DNA of 64,000 nt, taken from assembly GCF_004522105.1 (NCBI RefSeq), contig NZ_SPUJ01000004.1, forward strand, positions 124,001-188,000. The letters are read 5' to 3'. This document shows, piece after piece, positions 40,388 through 48,944 of the stretch; position 1 is the stretch's first letter; the number at the start of each line of letters is the position of its first letter. Source of the stretch: Nocardioides sp. 1609. GTDB taxonomy: Bacteria; Actinomycetota; Actinomycetes; Propionibacteriales; Nocardioidaceae. The notes under the pieces were generated by a model. The model was not told the DNA's origin and made no database searches. It saw only the letters and a program-made list of their open reading frames with translations. A program made the translations under genes and the position numbers.

Positions 40388-41065
40388 TCACGGCCGCTCG
40401 ACGACGGTGACGAGCTCGTCGAGGGCGGCGCGGCTCGTGCGGAAGGCGTTCACCGGGTGCTCCTCGTCGGGGCGACCCAGCGACACGCCGCACACGACGA
40501 CGCGGTCGTCGTCGAGCCCGAGCAGCTCGCGCACGGCGCCGGCGTACATCCCGATCGCGCCCTGGGCGATCGAGGCGACGCCGACGTCGAGGGCGGCGTT
40601 CATCAGGTTGGCGACGTAGCCGCCGCAGTCGACCGCGCCGTAGGTGCCCTGGGAGCGGTCGGAGGTGACGACCGCGACGTGCGGGGCGCCGAAGAAGGTG
40701 TAGTTGAGCAGCATCTGCTCGGCGCGCCGGCCGAGGTCGGAGCGCTCGATGCCGAGGCTCTCGTAGAGCGCGTAGCCGGCCTCGCGACGGCGCTGCTGGT
40801 AGACGCCGGTGTAGGCGGCGGGCAGGTCGAGGTCGGGGCTCTGCTGCTCGGGGGACGCGTTCGCCACCACGTGCTCCGAGAGCTCCTTGCCGAACCACTG
40901 CGCGGTGTCGCCGCTGAGCAGGTGGACACCCCACGGCTGCGTGTTGCACCAGGACGCCGTCTGCTGCGCGGTCGCGAAGATCCCCCGCAGGACCTCCTCC
41001 TCGACCGGCTCGGGCCGGAAGGCCCGGCAGCTCCAGCGCTCGGCCATCAGGTCGGTGAACTCCAT
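40388..41065 (-). CDS. nitroreductase family flavoprotein
   Basis: A 225-residue FMN-dependent oxidoreductase of the nitroreductase fold. ERWSCRAFRPEPV near the N-terminus (FMN phosphate binding), ATAQQTASWCNTQPW (about 30-44), DCGGYVANLMNAALDVGVASIAQGA (in parts) and VVCGVSLGRPDEEHPVN near the C-terminus are typical. The substrate is unknown. ATG 41065 is 5 nt after the phosphotransferase stop, so the genes are co-transcribed. Confidence 0.88.
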   Translation of the reverse strand: MEFTDLMAERWSCRAFRPEPVEEEVLRGIFATAQQTASWCNTQPWGVHLLSGDTAQWFGKELSEHVVANASPEQQSPDLDLPAAYTGVYQQRRREAGYALYESLGIERSDLGRRAEQMLLNYTFFGAPHVAVVTSDRSQGTYGAVDCGGYVANLMNAALDVGVASIAQGAIGMYAGAVRELLGLDDDRVVVCGVSLGRPDEEHPVNAFRTSRAALDELVTVVERP

Positions 41066-41070
41066 GGTCC

Positions 41071-42126
41071 TCAGCCTTCCACGCCCGCGAGGCGGGCGAG
41101 GCCGGCCCCCAGGAGCAGGGGCACCGCCTGCCCGGCGGTGTCGAAGCCGGAGCCGTGGGCGGCACCGGCGCGGAAGCGGTGGTCGATGCCTGCCGAGATC
41201 ACGGCGAGCTTGTAGTAGGCGAGCGCGAGGTGCTGCTCGAAGTCGCGCAGCGGGACCCCGCCGGCCTTCTCGTACGCCGCGGCGAGGCCGTCGACGTCGG
41301 GCAGCCGGTCGCTGGTCCAGGCGCAGGGGGAGCCGATGACCAGGTCGAACGCCGGGTCGCGGTAGACGCACATGTTGGCGACGTCGGCCACCGGGTCGCC
41401 GATGGTGGAGAGCTCCCAGTCCACGACCGCGGCCACGGTGACGGTCTCGCCGGGGTCGTCGCCGAAGCGGACGAGGGTGTTGTCGAGGCGGTAGTCACCG
41501 TGCACGACGCCGGTCGAGACCTGCTCGGGCAGTCGGTCGGCGAGCCGGGCCGACAGCCGGCGGGCCAGGTCGCGGACGTCGTCGTCGAGGTGGGTGCCGA
41601 CGATCTCCCACTGGCCCGACCAGCGCTTGTGCTGGCGCTCGGCGTAGGCGTCGGGGCGCCCGAAGCGCTCGAGCCCGACGGCGACGTGGTCGACGCGGTG
41701 CAGGGCGGCCAGGGTCTCCGACAGCGCCACGACGGTGCTGTCGAGCTGGGCGTCGGTGAGGGCCTCGAGCTCGTCGCGGGCCTGGACCGCGCGGCCGTCG
41801 ACGAAGCCGCAGATCGCGAAGGCGCCGCCGAGCAGGCTCTCGTCCTCGCACACCGCGACCGCGGGCGCGACCGGGACGTCGGTGGGGCCGAGCGCCTTGA
41901 CGACCCGGAACTCCCGGGCGACGTCGTGCGCCGACGGCGTGCGGCCGGCGCGCGGCGGCGTCCGCATCACCCACGCCGAGGCGCCGTCGTCGAGCCGGAA
42001 GGTGAGGTTGGACCGGCCGCCCGCGATCAACCGCGAGGTGAGGGGACGCTCGAGCACGACGCCGGCGTCGCGCATCACGCCGGCCACCGCCTCCAGCTCG
42101 ACCGGGGTCAGGTCGTTGGTCGTCAC
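41071..42126 (-). CDS. phosphotransferase family (APH-like) protein
   Basis: A 351-residue aminoglycoside-phosphotransferase-fold kinase of the type found beside acyl-CoA dehydrogenases (ACAD10-like). LIAGGRSNLTFRL near residue 33, the catalytic HGDYRLDN (about 207-214) and the metal-binding VVDWELSTIGDPVADV are all present. It probably phosphorylates a hydroxy-acyl-type compound, not a drug. GTG 42126 has GAGGAG upstream. It heads the operon with nitroreductase and enoyl-CoA hydratase, behind the palindrome at 42170-42189. Confidence 0.88.
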   Translation of the reverse strand: MTTNDLTPVELEAVAGVMRDAGVVLERPLTSRLIAGGRSNLTFRLDDGASAWVMRTPPRAGRTPSAHDVAREFRVVKALGPTDVPVAPAVAVCEDESLLGGAFAICGFVDGRAVQARDELEALTDAQLDSTVVALSETLAALHRVDHVAVGLERFGRPDAYAERQHKRWSGQWEIVGTHLDDDVRDLARRLSARLADRLPEQVSTGVVHGDYRLDNTLVRFGDDPGETVTVAAVVDWELSTIGDPVADVANMCVYRDPAFDLVIGSPCAWTSDRLPDVDGLAAAYEKAGGVPLRDFEQHLALAYYKLAVISAGIDHRFRAGAAHGSGFDTAGQAVPLLLGAGLARLAGVEG

Positions 42127-42169
42127 GTCTGCTCCTCTGCTGCGCCCGCCGCTCTCGGCCCGTCCGAAA

Positions 42170-42189
42170 AACCTAGCGATCGTTCGGTT
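42170..42189. promoter_or_regulatory. palindromic operator upstream of the phosphotransferase operon
   Basis: AACCTAGCGATCGTTCGGTT, 44 nt before GTG 42126. Arms match at 8 of 10 positions around CGATCG. This is the shape of TetR-family operators controlling acyl-CoA metabolism; no candidate regulator lies beside it. Confidence 0.5.
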
Positions 42190-42226
42190 AAGGGTGACGT
42201 AGGGGCGCCGGTGGGTCAACCCGGGG

Positions 42227-43633
42227 TCAGGAGTCGAGCTCCTCCTCCAGCCTGATCAAGGCGTTCTCGACGACCTCGGCGAGGGCGGGGTGGATCCAGT
42301 ACTGGCCGCGGGCCAGGCCGCGGACGGGCTGGTCGAAGCTCATCGCCTGCACGAGCGGCTGGATCAGGTTCGAGGCCTGCGGGCCGATCAGGTGAGCGCC
42401 GACGAGCCGGCCGGTGCTGCGGTCGGCGAGCAGCTTGACCTGGTGGTGCTCGGAGACCGGGTCGTCCTCGCGCAGGGCCCACCCGTGGGCGATGTCGGCG
42501 TAGTGGTGCCGGACGACGGCGACGTCGAGGCCCTGGTCGCGGGCCTGGGCCTCGGTGAGACCGACCGCCGCGACCTGGGGGTGGCTGAAGACCGCGCTCG
42601 GGACGAAGCGGTGGTCGCTCACGACCAGGTCGTCGGGGTGCAGCAGGTTGTGCTGGATGACGCGCGCGTCCTGGTTGGCGACGTGCTTCAGGGGCTCGGG
42701 GCTGGAGGCGTCGCCGAGCGCCCAGACGCCCTCGGCGCTCGTGCGCTGGTGCTCGTCGACCAGGATGCGGCCGCGGTCGTCGACGTCGACGCTGCCGCGG
42801 GCGACGTCGACCAGGTCGCTGTTGCGGCGTCGTCCGACGGCGACCAGCAGGGCGTCGACGTCGACGCTGCTGCCGTCGCCGAGGTGCATCGTGATGGTGG
42901 CGTCGTCGTGGCCGGTCACCCGGGTGAGGTCGACCCCGAGGCGGACGTCCCAGCGCCCGGCGGCCTCGGCGGTGAACGCCCGCGCGATGTCGGCGTCGTG
43001 GCGCTTGAGGAGGGTCTCCGCGGCATCCACCTGCACCACGCGGGAGCCGAGGCTGGAGAAGACGTGGGCCAGCTCGGCGCCGACGTAACCGCCGCCGAGG
43101 ATGCCGACCCGGTCCGGCAGGCTCTCGAGCCGCAGCACGGTGTCGCTCGTGTGGTGCACGACCTCGTCGAGGCCGGGGATGTCGGGGACGACCGGCCGGC
43201 TGCCGGTCGCGAGCACGACGTGGTCGGCGGTGAGGTCGACCGAGCCGCCGTCCTCGAGGTCGACGGTGAGCGCGCGCGGGCCGGTGAACCGGGCGGTGCC
43301 GGCCAGGGCGTCGACGTGCTCCTGGCCCTCGCGGTAGGAGCGACCCGCGGCGGCGAGGGGGTCGATCCGGCCGAAGATCCGGTCGCGGATCGCGGGCCAG
43401 TCGGCGCCGTCGTAGGACGTGCTGAGGTCGAAGCGCGCCCCGTCCGCCGCGTCGTGGGCGCGGTCGGCGGTGGCGACGTACATCTTCGAGGGGATGCAGC
43501 CGCGGTTGAGGCAGGTGCCGCCGTAGGTCCACCGCTCGACGATCGCGACCCGCCAGCCGGCGAAGCGGCGGTCGACGATGGTGTTGCCCGAGCCGGTGCC
43601 GACGACGACGAGGTCGTAGTGCGTGGAGGTCAT
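42227..43633 (-). CDS. mtr: mycothione reductase
   Basis: A 468-residue pyridine-nucleotide-disulfide oxidoreductase that reduces mycothione (oxidised mycothiol) with NADPH. GTGSGNTIVDRRFAGWRVAIVE (in parts) is the mycothione-reductase form of the FAD loop; the redox-active GGTCLNRGCIPSKM disulfide, the NADPH loop GGGYVGAELAHVF and the C-terminal catalytic His in IHPALAEVVENAL are intact. ATG 43633 follows CACGGT by 6 nt. It stands directly before the RsrR-like redox regulator gene, a sensible neighbour. Confidence 0.92.
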   Translation of the reverse strand: MTSTHYDLVVVGTGSGNTIVDRRFAGWRVAIVERWTYGGTCLNRGCIPSKMYVATADRAHDAADGARFDLSTSYDGADWPAIRDRIFGRIDPLAAAGRSYREGQEHVDALAGTARFTGPRALTVDLEDGGSVDLTADHVVLATGSRPVVPDIPGLDEVVHHTSDTVLRLESLPDRVGILGGGYVGAELAHVFSSLGSRVVQVDAAETLLKRHDADIARAFTAEAAGRWDVRLGVDLTRVTGHDDATITMHLGDGSSVDVDALLVAVGRRRNSDLVDVARGSVDVDDRGRILVDEHQRTSAEGVWALGDASSPEPLKHVANQDARVIQHNLLHPDDLVVSDHRFVPSAVFSHPQVAAVGLTEAQARDQGLDVAVVRHHYADIAHGWALREDDPVSEHHQVKLLADRSTGRLVGAHLIGPQASNLIQPLVQAMSFDQPVRGLARGQYWIHPALAEVVENALIRLEEELDS

Positions 43634-43677
43634 GGGCGAACCGTGCCAGACCCGGCCCCCTGCCCCCGGGTGAGCGG

Positions 43678-44151
43678 TCAGCCCGCGAGCCAGTCGCTGA
43701 GCCGGCGCAGCGCGGCGCTGCCGCTCGTCGCGTCGAACGACGCCGCGAGGTCGGCCACGCTGACCTGGCGCAGCGAGCTCCGCCACGCCTGCTCGGCGTC
43801 GTGCATCACCTTCGCGATGCCACACGGCGTCAGGCAGGCCTCGCCGGTCGTCGGGAAGGGACCCTGCTGGCGGATCTCGGTGCAGCGGAACGCCGGCTCG
43901 GTGCCGTCGACGGCGCGGACCACGTCGAGCACGGAGACCTCGGAGGCCGGTCGCGCGAGGAGGTAGCCGCCGTCGCGTCCCTCGGCGGTCGAGACCAGGC
44001 CGGCTCGCGACAGTGCCTGGAGGGTCTTGGCGAGGTAGCTCCGGGAGACGTCGTGCAGCTCGGCGAGGCGAGCGCCGGGCACCGGCGCGGTGGCCTGGCT
44101 CAGGACGACGCAGCAGTGCAGCGCCCACTCGACCCCGGCTGCCAGCTTCAC
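43678..44151 (-). CDS. RsrR-like Rrf2 family redox regulator
   Basis: A 157-residue Rrf2-family regulator with a winged-helix (VSRSYLAKTLQALSRAGLVST, GRDGGYLLARP wing). Glu8, His12, Cys90, Cys106 and Cys110 are present. In RsrR of Streptomyces venezuelae a [2Fe-2S] cluster is held by a Glu and His of one subunit and two Cys of the other, and these positions match what I recall of that site. RsrR's main target is a divergent NmrA-type gene, exactly the arrangement here. GTG 44151 follows TAGGGT (44158-44163) by 6 nt. Confidence 0.88.
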   Translation of the reverse strand: MKLAAGVEWALHCCVVLSQATAPVPGARLAELHDVSRSYLAKTLQALSRAGLVSTAEGRDGGYLLARPASEVSVLDVVRAVDGTEPAFRCTEIRQQGPFPTTGEACLTPCGIAKVMHDAEQAWRSSLRQVSVADLAASFDATSGSAALRRLSDWLAG

Positions 44152-44157
44152 CCCGAC

Positions 44158-44163
44158 ACCCTA
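44158..44163 (-). promoter_or_regulatory. -10 element for the Rrf2 regulator (leaderless)
   Basis: TAGGGT on the minus strand, 6 nt before GTG 44151. Confidence 0.5.
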
Positions 44164-44183
44164 CCTGAACGCGGACTCTTGCC

Positions 44184-44202
44184 ATCCACGTTAAACGTGG
44201 AT
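44184..44202. promoter_or_regulatory. Rrf2 operator palindrome
   Basis: ATCCACGTTAAACGTGGAT has perfect 9-bp arms around one base. A further half-site TCCACGTT lies at 44211-44218. It sits between the divergent Rrf2 and NmrA-type genes, where it could shut both promoters. Confidence 0.65.
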
Positions 44203-44247
44203 ACGTTGTGTCCACGTTCATCCCCACCTCACGAGAGAAGCAACGAC

Positions 44248-44994
44248 ATGCGCGTACTGGTCATCGGCGGCACCGGCCTCATCGGCTCCCTCCTCACCCC
44301 GCGGCTGCGGGCCGCGGGCCACGAGGTCACCCCCGCCTCGCCCGCCTCCGGCGTCGACACGATCGCCGGCACCGGCCTGGTCGAGGCGATGGCGGGCATC
44401 GACGTGGTCGTCGACGTGACGAACTCGCCGGTCTGGGACGACGAGCCCGTCCTCGACTTCTTCGTCACCTCGACCGGGAACCAGCTGGCCGCCGAGAAGG
44501 AGGCCGGCGTCGGGCACCACGTCGCGGTCTCGGTGGTCGGGGCCCGGGACCTGCCCGCCAGCGGCTACCTGCGGGCCAAGGTCGCGCAGGAGGACCTCAT
44601 CGCCGCGGGCGGCGTGCCCTTCACGGTGCTGCGGGCGACCCAGTTCTTCGAGTTCGTGGACGGCATCGTCGAGGGCGGGCTGGTCGGCGACGAGGTCCAC
44701 CTGCCGCCGGCGCCGTTCCAGCCGATCGCGGCCTCCGACGTGGCCGACGCGCTGGCCGACCTCGTCACCTCGGCCCCGGTCGACGGGTACGTCGAGGTCG
44801 CCGGCCCGGAGCTCTCGACGATGTCCGACGTCGCCGCCCGCGTCCTGGCCGCCCGCGGCGACGCGCGCCCGGTCGTGGTCGACGAGGCGGCGACGTACTT
44901 CGGGGCGGACGTCGGCGGCGGCCAGCTGGCGCCGCTCGGTGCGCCGGACCGCACCGGCGCGACGACGCTCGAGGAGTGGCTCGCGCGACCGTGA
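44248..44994 (+). CDS. NmrA-like NAD(P)-binding protein
   Basis: A 248-residue Rossmann-fold protein (VLVIGGTGLIGSLLTPRL at 3-20) of the NmrA/atypical SDR type, lacking the SDR Tyr-Lys pair; VAQEDLIAAGGVPFTVLRATQFFEF is a typical NmrA-family segment. It probably senses or uses NAD(P)H, as proposed for the equivalent RsrR target. ATG 44248 has GAGAGAAG (44233-44240) upstream. It is divergent from the Rrf2 regulator with the palindrome 44184-44202 in its promoter. Confidence 0.88.
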   Translation: MRVLVIGGTGLIGSLLTPRLRAAGHEVTPASPASGVDTIAGTGLVEAMAGIDVVVDVTNSPVWDDEPVLDFFVTSTGNQLAAEKEAGVGHHVAVSVVGARDLPASGYLRAKVAQEDLIAAGGVPFTVLRATQFFEFVDGIVEGGLVGDEVHLPPAPFQPIAASDVADALADLVTSAPVDGYVEVAGPELSTMSDVAARVLAARGDARPVVVDEAATYFGADVGGGQLAPLGAPDRTGATTLEEWLARP

Positions 44995-45005
44995 CGACGG
45001 CGGCG

Positions 45006-45623
<618 letters not shown>

Positions 45624-45629
45624 GGCCGC

Positions 45630-45635
45630 AGATTA
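45630..45635 (-). promoter_or_regulatory. -10 element for the TetR gene
   Basis: TAATCT on the minus strand, 6 nt before ATG 45623; it touches operator O1. Confidence 0.45.
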
Positions 45636-45648
45636 CCAACCGGTCGGT
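45635..45648. promoter_or_regulatory. TetR operator O1
   Basis: ACCAACCGGTCGGT, palindromic except one arm position, next to the TetR gene -10. Confidence 0.55.
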
Positions 45649-45688
45649 TTGCTTTGTGGTCGGCCGTGGCCCATGCTCGAAGAAACAA

Positions 45689-45702
45689 ACCAACCAGTTG
45701 GT
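45689..45702. promoter_or_regulatory. TetR operator O2
   Basis: ACCAACCAGTTGGT has perfect 6-bp arms ACCAAC/GTTGGT and shares ACCAACC with O1 54 nt away. It lies 14 nt before the dehydrogenase start. Confidence 0.6.
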
Positions 45703-45715
45703 AGATGGAGATGCG

Positions 45716-46756
45716 ATGCGAACCACGACCGCCCTCAGCGCAGCCGCCCCCGGTGCGGGACTCGAGCCGGTGTCGATCCGGCGGCGCGACCTGCGCCCCG
45801 ACGACGTCGCCGTCCGCGTGACGCACTGCGGCGTGTGCCACACCGACCTGCAGGCCGTCCAGGCCCGGGACCCCGGTGCGTTCCCCGTCGTGCCCGGCCA
45901 CGAGTTCGTCGGCGAGGTCGTCGCCGTCGGTGCGGACGTCGTCCACCTCGCCGTCGGCGACCCGGTCGCCGTCGGCAACATCGTGGACTCGTGCGGGGTC
46001 TGCGCGATGTGCCGCGCCGGGCAGGAGAACTTCTGCGCCGAGTTCCCGACCCTGACCTACGGGGGGCGTGACCGGGTCGACGGCTCGACGACCCTCGGCG
46101 CCTTCGCTCGCGAGCAGGTCGTCTCCGAGCGGTTCGTCTACCGGCGCCCGGACGGTCTCGACCCGGCTGCGGTCGCGCCGCTGCTGTGTGCCGGCATCAC
46201 GGTCTGGGAGCCGTTGCGACGCTGGGACGTCGGCCCCGGTGTCCGCGTCGGGGTGGTCGGGCTTGGCGGGCTGGGCCACCTCGCCGTGAAGCTGGCCGTG
46301 GCCCTCGGCGCCTCGGTCACCGTCTTCACCACCTCGCCCGGCAAGGCCGACGACGCCCGGGCGCTCGGCGCCGGGACGGTGGTCGTGTCGAGCGACGCGG
46401 AGGCGATGTCCGCAGCCGCGAGCTCGCTCGACCTGGTGCTCGACACCGTGTCGGCGGCACACGACCTGACGCCGTACCTCGCCACCGTGGCGCTCGACGG
46501 CACGCTCTGCTCGCTCGGGTACCTCGGCGCGGTGACGATCGAGACGATGGCGCTGCTCGTCGGCCGCAAGAGCCTCTCCTCGGCCGGGAGCGGGGGCCGC
46601 CCCCGCACCCAGGAGCTGCTCGACTTCTGCGGCGATCACGGGATCGTCGCCGACGTCGAGGTGCTGCCGTCGCGGCGGGTCGCGGACGCGCTCGAGCGGC
46701 TCGGACGCAACGACGTCCGCTACCGCTTCGTGCTCGACCTCGGCGACCTCGACTGA
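45716..46756 (+). CDS. zinc-dependent alcohol dehydrogenase (CAD/YahK-like)
   Basis: A 346-residue medium-chain dehydrogenase oxidising alcohols or reducing aldehydes with NAD(P). HCGVCHTDLQ holds the catalytic-zinc Cys, GHEFVGEVVAVG the next ligand, CGVCAMCRAGQENFC the structural-zinc Cys set, and GVVGLGGLGHLAVKLA the cofactor loop. It is of the cinnamyl-alcohol-dehydrogenase group. ATG 45716 has GGAG (45707-45710) in front. It is regulated, by inference, by the divergent TetR protein. Confidence 0.93.
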   Translation: MRTTTALSAAAPGAGLEPVSIRRRDLRPDDVAVRVTHCGVCHTDLQAVQARDPGAFPVVPGHEFVGEVVAVGADVVHLAVGDPVAVGNIVDSCGVCAMCRAGQENFCAEFPTLTYGGRDRVDGSTTLGAFAREQVVSERFVYRRPDGLDPAAVAPLLCAGITVWEPLRRWDVGPGVRVGVVGLGGLGHLAVKLAVALGASVTVFTTSPGKADDARALGAGTVVVSSDAEAMSAAASSLDLVLDTVSAAHDLTPYLATVALDGTLCSLGYLGAVTIETMALLVGRKSLSSAGSGGRPRTQELLDFCGDHGIVADVEVLPSRRVADALERLGRNDVRYRFVLDLGDLD

Positions 46757-46798
46757 CCGGCCCCGGCCCCGGGCCCGGGCCCCGGGCCCCGGGGCTCA
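46757..46798. terminator. GGCCC-rich repeat between convergent ADH and metallopeptidase genes
   Basis: About 40 nt of alternating GGCCCC/GGGCCC blocks that can fold in several registers. It lies between two convergent stops and probably acts as a terminator, but no single stem is favoured. Confidence 0.4.
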
Positions 46799-46809
46799 TG
46801 AGCGTCGGG

Positions 46810-48144
46810 TCAGCGGTCCGGGTCGCCGTCGCCCAGCACCAGGTCGGCGACCCGGCGCAGGTCGGAGGTGAGGTCCTGCTCGGGCACCGTCACCTGCGCG
46901 TCCCCGAGCTCGAAGGAGTAGACGAACCGGTCGGGCTGCGGCGCGCTCGAGCCGACGCCGTGGACGTCGATGCGGCCGACCAGGTCGCGCAGCTCGCCGG
47001 CGCGCTCGTCGTCCCCGGTCAGGTCGACCTCGCCGGTCGTCGTGCGGCCGGCGAACCCGCCGCTGCGCCGGACGGCGACCCGCCCGCCCCCGAGCGGGGG
47101 CGCCGGCGCGGGGGACGGCGCCCCCGCGCCGTCCGGGGAGACGCCGACCTCGGCCCAGGCCTGCGCGACCGGACCGGGGCGCACCCCGTCGACCCGCTCG
47201 GCGGCGGCGATCGTGGCCGCCGCGAAGCCCGCGAAGTCCACCCGCGGGCCGACGTCGCCGCCGGTGAGTGCGGCGTACCAGACCCGACCGGCGCGCTCCC
47301 AGGACGAGCCGCCGAGCGCGACCGCGGCGAGCTGGAAGGCGCGGTTGGGGATCCCGGAGTTGAGGTGGACCCCGCCGTTGTCGTCGGCGGTCTCGACGTA
47401 GTCGCGCAGGTGCGCCGGCTGCGGGTCCCTGCCGAGTGCCGGGTCGTCGTAGGCCGTGCCGGGGGCGGCCATGTCGCGCAGGCCCCGTGCGTCGACTCCC
47501 GGGAGGAACAGGCCCGCGCCGATGAGCCAGTCGGCCTCGGCGGGGGACTGCCCCAGGAGCCGCTGCTTCAGGCACGCGGCGAAGACGTCGCTCACCGACT
47601 CGTTGAGGGCGCCGGACTGGCCCTGGTAGACGAGGCCGGCGGTGTGCTCGGTGACCGCGTGGGTGAGCTCGTGGGCCAGGACGTCGACGGGCTTGGTGAA
47701 CCGGTCGAAGACCTCGCCGTCGCCGTCTCCGAAGACCAGCTGGGTGCCGTCCCAGAACGCGTTCACGTAGTCGGTGCCGTAGTGGACGCTCAGCGAGACC
47801 GTGGCCCCGCGGTCGTCGTAGGAACGGCGTCCGTAGACCTCCTCGAACAGCGCGAGGGAGCCCGCGATGCCCGTGGCGGCCTCGTCGACGGCGAGGTCGC
47901 CGGCCTCGGGCTCACCGGCCGAGCGGACGACGTCGCCGGGCAAGGTGGTGCCTCCGCCGGCCGTGTGCACGACCCACGCCGGCCCGGTCGCGGCGGCGGC
48001 GCCGCTCGCCTCGCCCACGTCGCGGACCGCGCGGAACCGCCGGTCCTCGGCGAGGGTCTGCGCCCAGCGGGCGGCGACCTCGGGGCGGGTCCGCGCCAGC
48101 GTGGTGAGCAGGTACGGCGGGAGGAAGCAGTGCGTCCGAGACAT
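46810..48144 (-). CDS. M4 metallopeptidase (protealysin-like) with C-terminal emfourin-type inhibitor domain
   Basis: A 444-residue thermolysin-family zinc protease. The short propeptide with HCFLPPYLL (5-13) is of the protealysin type; HELTH (158-162) and GALNESVSDVF (Glu182) supply the zinc ligands, and NGGVHLNSGI (His260) the transition-state His. There is no signal peptide, as in intracellular protealysins. After a Pro linker (about 339-351) residues 353-438 read VAVRRSGGFAGRTTTGEVDL, later PDRFVYSFELGDAQVTV, the pattern of emfourin, a protealysin inhibitor that is usually a separate gene. So the enzyme appears to carry its own inhibitor. ATG 48144 follows GACGGT by 6 nt. Confidence 0.88.
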   Translation of the reverse strand: MSRTHCFLPPYLLTTLARTRPEVAARWAQTLAEDRRFRAVRDVGEASGAAAATGPAWVVHTAGGGTTLPGDVVRSAGEPEAGDLAVDEAATGIAGSLALFEEVYGRRSYDDRGATVSLSVHYGTDYVNAFWDGTQLVFGDGDGEVFDRFTKPVDVLAHELTHAVTEHTAGLVYQGQSGALNESVSDVFAACLKQRLLGQSPAEADWLIGAGLFLPGVDARGLRDMAAPGTAYDDPALGRDPQPAHLRDYVETADDNGGVHLNSGIPNRAFQLAAVALGGSSWERAGRVWYAALTGGDVGPRVDFAGFAAATIAAAERVDGVRPGPVAQAWAEVGVSPDGAGAPSPAPAPPLGGGRVAVRRSGGFAGRTTTGEVDLTGDDERAGELRDLVGRIDVHGVGSSAPQPDRFVYSFELGDAQVTVPEQDLTSDLRRVADLVLGDGDPDR

Positions 48145-48306
48145 GTGCCCACCGTCGCCCAGGCCACCGACAGTCACAAGGGGTCGGGTGCGCAGGTCGT
48201 CGTCGTCCCGGTGCTGCAACCTTTGGCCGGGGGCCCGCGTCTTGGTGGTGTGCCCCCTCGGGGCCCCGGCCCGCGGGCCGTCCTCGTCCGTGAAGGAAGA
48301 ACCACC

Positions 48307-48891
48307 ATGCCTACCCTCCCGTTCCGCGCCACCACCCTCGCCGCCCGGTCGATCGGCGTCGCGGCCGGCCTGTCGGTCGCCGCGCTGACGCTGGGCGTCG
48401 CCGGGCCGGCGTCGGCCGAGAGCATCGGGGTCACCGACCCCCGCGACACCGCCCACGGCTCCGACCTGCGCTCCGTCGAGGTGCGCAACCTCGAGACGAG
48501 GGTCGTGGTCGTCACCACCCACACCAACCTGCGTCGCGACCCCGCGTCCGGTTCGGGCGGTGCGGTCTTCCTCGACACCGACCCGGCCGACAAGGGCCCG
48601 GAGCGCGTCCTGGTCGGCGGCTACTTCGAGGGCACCGACTACCAGCTCCTCGAGACCGAGGGCTTCAACCGCCGCACCTGGGGCGACCCGGTCGAGGGCA
48701 GCTACGGGCTCACGCTGGACTACCGCCAGGACCGCGTCGTGATGCGGATGTCACGGGCCGCCCTCGGCAACCCCGAGGACGTCCGCGTCGCGGTGACGTC
48801 GTCGGGCACGAAGTCCGACGGCAGCGGCGACGCCGTCGTCGACTGGCTCGGTGCGCCCCGCAGCTTCACGCCGTGGGTCGCCCGGGGCTGA
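48307..48891 (+). CDS. secreted protein, function unknown
   Basis: A 194-residue exported protein: a signal peptide with hydrophobic core (about 13-36) and ASA cleavage near residue 38, then a beta-rich domain (LRSVEVRNLETRVVVVTTHTNL, AVFLDTDPADKGPERVLVGGYF, in parts). The 'DTDPADKGPE' stretch resembles a calcium-loop-containing beta-sandwich seen in other actinobacterial secreted proteins of unknown role. ATG 48307 has AAGGAAGA upstream. It is divergent from the metallopeptidase gene. Confidence 0.78.
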   Translation: MPTLPFRATTLAARSIGVAAGLSVAALTLGVAGPASAESIGVTDPRDTAHGSDLRSVEVRNLETRVVVVTTHTNLRRDPASGSGGAVFLDTDPADKGPERVLVGGYFEGTDYQLLETEGFNRRTWGDPVEGSYGLTLDYRQDRVVMRMSRAALGNPEDVRVAVTSSGTKSDGSGDAVVDWLGAPRSFTPWVARG

Positions 48892-48932
48892 GGGGTCGCC
48901 ACCGCCGGACGCCCGGGGCGGCCGGGGTGACG

Positions 48933-48938
48933 TAGCAT
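48933..48938 (+). promoter_or_regulatory. -10 element for the 48945 gene (leaderless)
   Basis: TAGCAT, 6 nt before ATG 48945. Confidence 0.5.
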
Positions 48939-48944
48939 CGCGGC

